The notes under the pieces were generated by a model. The model was not told where the DNA came from. It did no database searches and saw nothing but the letters and a program-made list of their open reading frames with translations. 64,000 nt of DNA from Paenibacillus_S vulneris (GTDB lineage: Bacteria > Bacillota > Bacilli > Paenibacillales > NBRC-103111): positions 372,001 through 436,000 of the forward strand of contig NZ_BAABJG010000055.1 in NCBI RefSeq assembly GCF_039543185.1. Reading direction: 5' to 3'. Both the position numbers and the translations under genes were made by a program. Position 1 is the stretch's first letter. The number at the start of each line of letters is the position of its first letter. Below are positions 60,491-64,000 of the stretch, one piece after another.

Positions 60491-60740
60491 CAGTTTTTGT
60501 CCTTCTATACTCTATGTACGGCTCTATGAAAAGCCACATGATGAATTTATAAATCATTGTAAGTACTATAACTGCAAAGATTAGTCCAAAAACAATTTGC
60601 TTATTATCTTGTATAAAGTCAAACATTTTAATAATGGGCGTATAGGAAATTAGAAGTGAACATATTCCCACCCAAGCAGCTAGAATCAATGGAAAGCCGA
60701 TTGTAAATAGTAGGAGTTCATTTAATCTTTTTTTAAACAC
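60480..60740 (-). CDS. Small membrane protein
   Basis: 86 aa, GTG 60740 after GGAGG. Two helices (LLLFTIGFPLILAAWVGICS and IVFGLIFAVIVLTMIYKF). Basic tail. Function unknown. Confidence 0.6.
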   Translation of the reverse strand: MFKKRLNELLLFTIGFPLILAAWVGICSLLISYTPIIKMFDFIQDNKQIVFGLIFAVIVLTMIYKFIMWLFIEPYIEYRRTKTDKR

Positions 60741-60750
60741 TTTTAACCTC

Positions 60751-61086
60751 CTATTCTACATAATTGTTTTTTAATTCAGTAGAATATATCAATGAATGAT
60801 GATAATCTTTTAGTAGCGACCTTGTAGGATAAATTACTTTTGATGCAAGTGCATTCCCTGAAGTGTCACGAGCTTCATGATATACTTTATCAATTGCGTT
60901 CATTGCTTGATAGTACCGTTCAAACAATATCTCCATGTGATTACGTACTGTTTCCAAATCTTGAATCGTCATCCCAATATTCTGATCCATCCTTTCCTCA
61001 ATATGCAATTGTTCCTTTAGTTTTTGTATAACTAAATCAAATGCTTGAATTGAGGTAAATGTATATCTAACATCATTACTACTCAT
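60751..61086 (-). CDS. Hypothetical helical phage protein
   Basis: 111 aa, ATG 61086 after GAGGAGG. Long helices (FDLVIQKLKEQLHIEERM and DLETVRNHMEILFERYYQAM). No family recognised. Confidence 0.58.
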   Translation of the reverse strand: MSSNDVRYTFTSIQAFDLVIQKLKEQLHIEERMDQNIGMTIQDLETVRNHMEILFERYYQAMNAIDKVYHEARDTSGNALASKVIYPTRSLLKDYHHSLIYSTELKNNYVE

Positions 61087-61132
61087 AAAACATTCCTCCT
61101 CATGGATTAGTCGTTTTTCTTTATTCCAGACT

Positions 61133-61201
61133 TCATTTCTTCAAGTATTTCTCATATTTTTTAGCTTTATCTACAATATCATAAATCGCTTCCCTATCCA
61201 T
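61133..61201 (-). CDS. Micro-ORF, 22 aa
   Basis: ATG 61201 with GTGGGG 4 nt upstream reads DREAIYDIVDKAKKYEKYLKK, one amphipathic basic helix. It lies between two genes of the operon; the other bases of 61087-61214 hold nothing else clear. Confidence 0.4.
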   Translation of the reverse strand: MDREAIYDIVDKAKKYEKYLKK

Positions 61202-61214
61202 TATGTCCCCACTT

Positions 61215-62345
61215 CTACTCAGTCATCTCACCAATAATTTTTCTTAACTTAGTTTTTGCTCGTCTCGAAAGGTTCTTATTTTGTGCTTTCAACCAATCCT
61301 CCAATTTTGACTTGGTTGTCTTGATCTTTTTTATCTTAAATATAGGTGGCTCATATTTAGTACTCGATTTTATTACAGAGCAATATGACTCTTTCACAAA
61401 CACAGGTTTGTAGTCTCGACTCGCATTCACTTTTTCGTATTCGTCTTGATTAGTAACTGGTATTGCATGTTCCCCATGTTCTCTTTTAAATTCATCATGT
61501 GTTTTATCTGCAATTTCACTTACTTTATTTTGGCCTTTTTCATACCATGATGGAGCTGCCGAAGTTATGTATGCTACATCGGCAGAACCTTTCTTAACAA
61601 GTTCAATTGTTTCCTTATTATCTACTCCACTCCACATCTTCGAGGAGAGCCATTCAAGTTCGAAGGAATCAGCAAGTTTTCTATCGCGATCAATCTTTAT
61701 GTATTTTGGTTTAAAATTGTACCCATAGTCATATTTATTGTAGTTACAAATAAACAGGCCATTAACAAAGACTTTCCCTTTGAACTTCTCATCGTGAAGA
61801 ATTTGTCCATATTCACTTTGGGTAACTTTTCCGAGGTTTTGTAAATGCAGATTGGAATCTATAATGTCTTGATACTCCAACGAAGTAATTCCTTCAATCG
61901 CTATTGTTAAATTATTATCAGGAACCCTCTGCCAAAAATATTTTGTGTCTACGAAGAATGTTAGTATCTCAGATCCGCCATATCTTTTGGCTTTGACGAA
62001 TCGAGGCATCCATACCTCTTTTGCTCCATAATTATAAAAAACAACTCTTTTACCTAATCTGGATAGTACGAGGGTAGCAACCTTATATCCTTCTCCAAAT
62101 TGACCAATAGTGTTTGGATCATTTCGTTTTGTTGATGAACCAAGGAGCAATGTATTAACATTTAAAATTGATAATTTATTACCAACATGTAGAATCTGAT
62201 TGTCTTTATCATAGCTAAAGAACATTTGGTTGCCTTTAACACTTGTTTCTTGATCTAGAGCATTTTGAAACAATTCTCGCACTGCGTCTACAACTGTCCA
62301 ATTGGGAACATAGTCTTTAGAAAGACTCAGTTCATACTTTCTCAA
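61215..62345 (-). CDS. GHKL (HSP90-like) ATPase-domain phage protein
   Basis: 376 aa, TTG 62345 after AAAGGAG. ATP-binding Bergerat fold: N-box AVRELFQNALDQE with the catalytic Glu and Asn, then the G-box/lid TIGQFGEGYKVATLVLSRLG with the Gly-x-Gly. The central part resembles an HSP90/MutL-like transducer; the C-terminal 90 residues are basic (PPIFKIKKIKTTKSK, NLSRRAKTKLRKI). No nuclease motif seen. Function unknown. Confidence 0.75.
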   Translation of the reverse strand: MRKYELSLSKDYVPNWTVVDAVRELFQNALDQETSVKGNQMFFSYDKDNQILHVGNKLSILNVNTLLLGSSTKRNDPNTIGQFGEGYKVATLVLSRLGKRVVFYNYGAKEVWMPRFVKAKRYGGSEILTFFVDTKYFWQRVPDNNLTIAIEGITSLEYQDIIDSNLHLQNLGKVTQSEYGQILHDEKFKGKVFVNGLFICNYNKYDYGYNFKPKYIKIDRDRKLADSFELEWLSSKMWSGVDNKETIELVKKGSADVAYITSAAPSWYEKGQNKVSEIADKTHDEFKREHGEHAIPVTNQDEYEKVNASRDYKPVFVKESYCSVIKSSTKYEPPIFKIKKIKTTKSKLEDWLKAQNKNLSRRAKTKLRKIIGEMTE

Positions 62346-62366
62346 TTAATCCTCTCCTTTCAATGT

Positions 62367-62702
62367 TTATCCAACCTTAAATCCTTTTTCCAAAGCAATA
62401 TGCAAATAATCTAAACTGCTATTATGTAGGTATTCAATCATAAAGGCTGCATGCTCTATACTATATTTCACATAAGCAAACACATAGCCATTGTACAGCC
62501 TATCACCTTCGTAAACTTTGCATCCATCAATATCTTTCTTACCTGTATACTGTTTAATTTCATGCTTATTGTCTTCAAATAATGGCCTGTCTTCACAATA
62601 AATTTCATCGTATGAAAAAGTTGCTTTGTCTACCCCAAGTCCAAATTCCCAACTAACTTCCCCAGTCTCAATATTACGTGCTACAAATACCTTTGGTAGC
62701 AT
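62367..62702 (-). CDS. YopX-like protein
   Basis: 111 aa, ATG 62702 with GGGAGG upstream. KQYTGKKDIDGCKVYEGDRL is the hallmark of the YopX family, found in SPbeta and many Firmicutes phages. Function unknown. Confidence 0.85.
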   Translation of the reverse strand: MLPKVFVARNIETGEVSWEFGLGVDKATFSYDEIYCEDRPLFEDNKHEIKQYTGKKDIDGCKVYEGDRLYNGYVFAYVKYSIEHAAFMIEYLHNSSLDYLHIALEKGFKVG

Positions 62703-62718
62703 TTATAAGAACCTCCCT

Positions 62719-62736
62719 ATAAAAGTCATATTTTAT
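62719..62736 (-). repeat. Leader palindrome copy
   Basis: ATAAAA-gtcata-TTTTAT, directly upstream of AGGGAGG of the YopX gene. Confidence 0.7.
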
Positions 62737-62856
62737 TTAGAAGCAGTAGACGAAATAGTGGTTTGCACTATCGCGTAACTCCTGCTCTGTCCTTGCTGGA
62801 TAACTGATATTCTTGTAAATTTTCTTAAACAGAACACCACAAACATTGACTTCCAT
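62737..62856 (-). CDS. Small hypothetical phage protein
   Basis: 39 aa, ATG 62856 after GGAGG. MEVNVCGVLFKKIYKNISY then a helical basic/acidic tail. Too short for family assignment. Confidence 0.5.
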   Translation of the reverse strand: MEVNVCGVLFKKIYKNISYPARTEQELRDSANHYFVYCF

Positions 62857-62877
62857 GCTAAAATTCCTCCATTCTAA

Positions 62878-62895
62878 ATGAAACTCACATTTAAT
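62878..62895 (-). repeat. Leader palindrome copy
   Basis: ATGAAA-ctcaca-TTTAAT, upstream of the GGAGG site of the 62737 gene; one mismatch per arm. Confidence 0.5.
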
Positions 62896-62896
62896 A

Positions 62897-63190
62897 TTAA
62901 ACTACTACTTTATCATTAACTTGATCATATTTAGCTTTCAAATACTCTTTAATATGTATTGTATATTTCTTGTTTACTTTAAACATTTCAATTACGCATT
63001 CATCTTTGACAATGAATCTTAGATGATAATATCCATACACAAGTGAACCATCATTATTCATTTCAACGATTTTTCCTAGCGAGACACAACGTTTAACCTT
63101 ATACTCAATTTCTTCATGAGTGCTGCATTTAAAACTACTCAGTGGACATAGTTCGAGATACTGTTCTATAACTTGTCTTTTAACCTTCAT
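62897..63190 (-). CDS. Hypothetical phage protein
   Basis: 97 aa, ATG 63190 after AAGGAGG. MKVKRQVIEQYLELCPLSS, then a beta-rich middle and a helical basic end. No family recognised. Confidence 0.58.
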   Translation of the reverse strand: MKVKRQVIEQYLELCPLSSFKCSTHEEIEYKVKRCVSLGKIVEMNNDGSLVYGYYHLRFIVKDECVIEMFKVNKKYTIHIKEYLKAKYDQVNDKVVV

Positions 63191-63220
63191 GTTATTCCTC
63201 CTTAAAAGTTATGTATAGTA

Positions 63221-63343
63221 CTATTTTTTATTCAGACATGCATTTTCGTATTCTTTTCGTTTCTTTGTTGCTCCCATAAAAAACAATGAACAAATAACCA
63301 GAACAAACACATAAACAATTAGTCCAGTGAAGACCCAGAACAC
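63221..63343 (-). CDS. Small single-helix membrane protein
   Basis: 40 aa, GTG 63343 with GGAGGG 10 nt upstream. FWVFTGLIVYVFVLVICSLFF spans the membrane in two parts of one helix; a basic tail (ATKKRKEYENA) follows. First gene after the promoter at 63390. Confidence 0.5.
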   Translation of the reverse strand: MFWVFTGLIVYVFVLVICSLFFMGATKKRKEYENACLNKK

Positions 63344-63389
63344 CTAATTACATCCCTCCTAGCAATTTGGTATTTTTTACTTGTTTATG

Positions 63390-63418
63390 ATGATACCACA
63401 TTAATGAAATGTATACAA
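63390..63418 (-). promoter_or_regulatory. Promoter of an early phage operon
   Basis: Minus strand TTGTAT (63413-63418), 17 bp, TATCAT (63390-63395). It lies between the primase gene and the run of small genes. Confidence 0.6.
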
Positions 63419-63451
63419 TGATTTTTTATATTTTACATGCAATTTAATAGT

Positions 63452-64000
63452 TTATTTAACTTTGTATTTTTCTTCGTTATATAATTTTATAAATGCCTCC
63501 AAACCCAAATCTATTGGTGCATCTTTCTCTCCTAAAATACTATTTTTCTTTTCATAAATCACGTACAATCTTTCTTTAAGCAAGAATTTATTAATTTCTC
63601 TACGCCACTCATCATTGCTCACATTCTTATCAAAGGCTAGAATCACATTCACGCCTAATTTTTCAAGTTTTAATACCTGCTGTTGGCTTAGATCGTGCCC
63701 CCCTATGCTTACTGCGTTACAAAAGCCATAAGAGAACGATTTTAATACGCTTTTTTCAGCTTCATAAACTATAACTTCCTTTAATTCTTTTATATATGGC
63801 AAAGCCTTATCCAACCCATAAAGAATATGACTTTTTGGTGTAGGATAAGGGTACCAATATTTTGAAGTTTTTAGTTTTACATAGTCCAGAATAGTTCTTC
63901 CTTTTACACCAACAAGATTCCCCAATTCATCTCGTATTGGTATTGTAATACAGTTATCCCTTATAGAGAATCCGATTTGAAACATATTCTGTACATATGG
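63452..64000 (-). CDS. DnaG-type primase, C-terminal part (runs off window)
   Basis: The frame is open through the window edge. IPIRDELGNLVGVKGRT matches the DnaG catalytic core start; the Toprim domain follows with the Glu in VIVYEAEKSVLKSF, SIGGHDLS, and the acidic VILAFDKNVS (Asp-x-Asn in place of the usual Asp-x-Asp). Makes RNA primers at the phage replication fork. The zinc-binding N-terminus and any helicase fusion lie outside. Confidence 0.82.
   Translation of the reverse strand, partial: PYVQNMFQIGFSIRDNCITIPIRDELGNLVGVKGRTILDYVKLKTSKYWYPYPTPKSHILYGLDKALPYIKELKEVIVYEAEKSVLKSFSYGFCNAVSIGGHDLSQQQVLKLEKLGVNVILAFDKNVSNDEWRREINKFLLKERLYVIYEKKNSILGEKDAPIDLGLEAFIKLYNEEKYKVK

Larger units (their letters stand above)
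28122..64000. mobile_element. SPbeta-like prophage, integrase end (continues beyond window)
   Basis: Composition drops to AT-rich at the cpaF break and stays so to 64000. Almost all genes are on the minus strand and closely packed. Gene content recalls SPbeta: large serine integrase, family C polymerase with PHP domain (YorL-like), RecJ-like exonuclease (YorK-like), class Ib ribonucleotide reductase, primase, YopX and a phage sigma factor. Structural, lysis and repressor genes are not in view. Confidence 0.9.

Noticed and set aside
28122..64000. CRISPR arrays, tRNA and rRNA genes
   Set aside because: No regular repeat-spacer pattern, no cloverleaf with CCA-proximal TTCGA pattern and no ribosomal RNA sequence was seen on either strand.

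Overview
The window joins two kinds of DNA. Bases 1 to about 28120 are a moderately GC-rich, spore-former type Firmicutes chromosome. The gene set (kapB, a YhcN/YlaJ-type spore lipoprotein, two ABC-F ATPases, M42 peptidase, HxlR regulator, a FHA/PP2C pair at a Tad pilus locus) and near-consensus AGGAGG ribosome sites suggest Paenibacillus or a close relative; the genus is an inference. Bases 28122 to 64000 are clearly more AT-rich, almost all transcribed on the minus strand, and form one end of a large SPbeta-like prophage that runs out of the window.

Host part: partial purT (1-266); a VWA/MoxR pair (325-3200); an HxlR regulator (3503-3823); an orphan OmpR-type response regulator (4137-4823); a sporulation lipoprotein (4889-5617); a Gfo/Idh/MocA oxidoreductase; a NarL-type two-component pair (7521-9559); kapB and a thioredoxin-like protein; two ABC-F ATPases flanking a C39-like peptidase; M42 peptidase; small ASCH, DUF2269 and Dabb genes; then a minus-strand Tad (Flp pilus) locus at 18471-28121 in transcription order cpaF (3' end only), tadB, tadC, flp, three TadE/TadG-like genes, prepilin peptidase, FHA protein, PP2C phosphatase.

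Junction: the cpaF (tadA) reading frame is cut at codons for Q-A-M-N-T-G-H-D. Immediately beyond lie a phage arm, a terminator and a large serine recombinase, the arrangement of an SPbeta-like integration at attL.

Prophage part: RusA-like resolvase, family C DNA polymerase, an actin-like ParM with a ribbon-helix-helix partner, a GIY-YIG/RHH fusion, two metallophosphoesterases, a sigma factor, a nucleotide module (nrdI-nrdE-nrdF, NUDIX-like, thyX), a RecJ-like exonuclease, a GHKL ATPase, YopX and a DnaG-type primase (partial), plus many short proteins of unknown function. No head, tail or lysis genes are in view, so this is the early/replication half.

Three features of the prophage stand out. 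Several genes have no ATG/GTG/TTG at the place demanded by their Shine-Dalgarno sequence and their conserved N-terminus, but have CTG, ATT or ATA there. An 18-bp interrupted palindrome, ATAAAA-N6-TTTTAT, recurs about ten times directly upstream of ribosome sites. A plasmid-type partition module sits beside a nuclease carrying a copy of the partition DNA-binding domain, inside an integrated phage.
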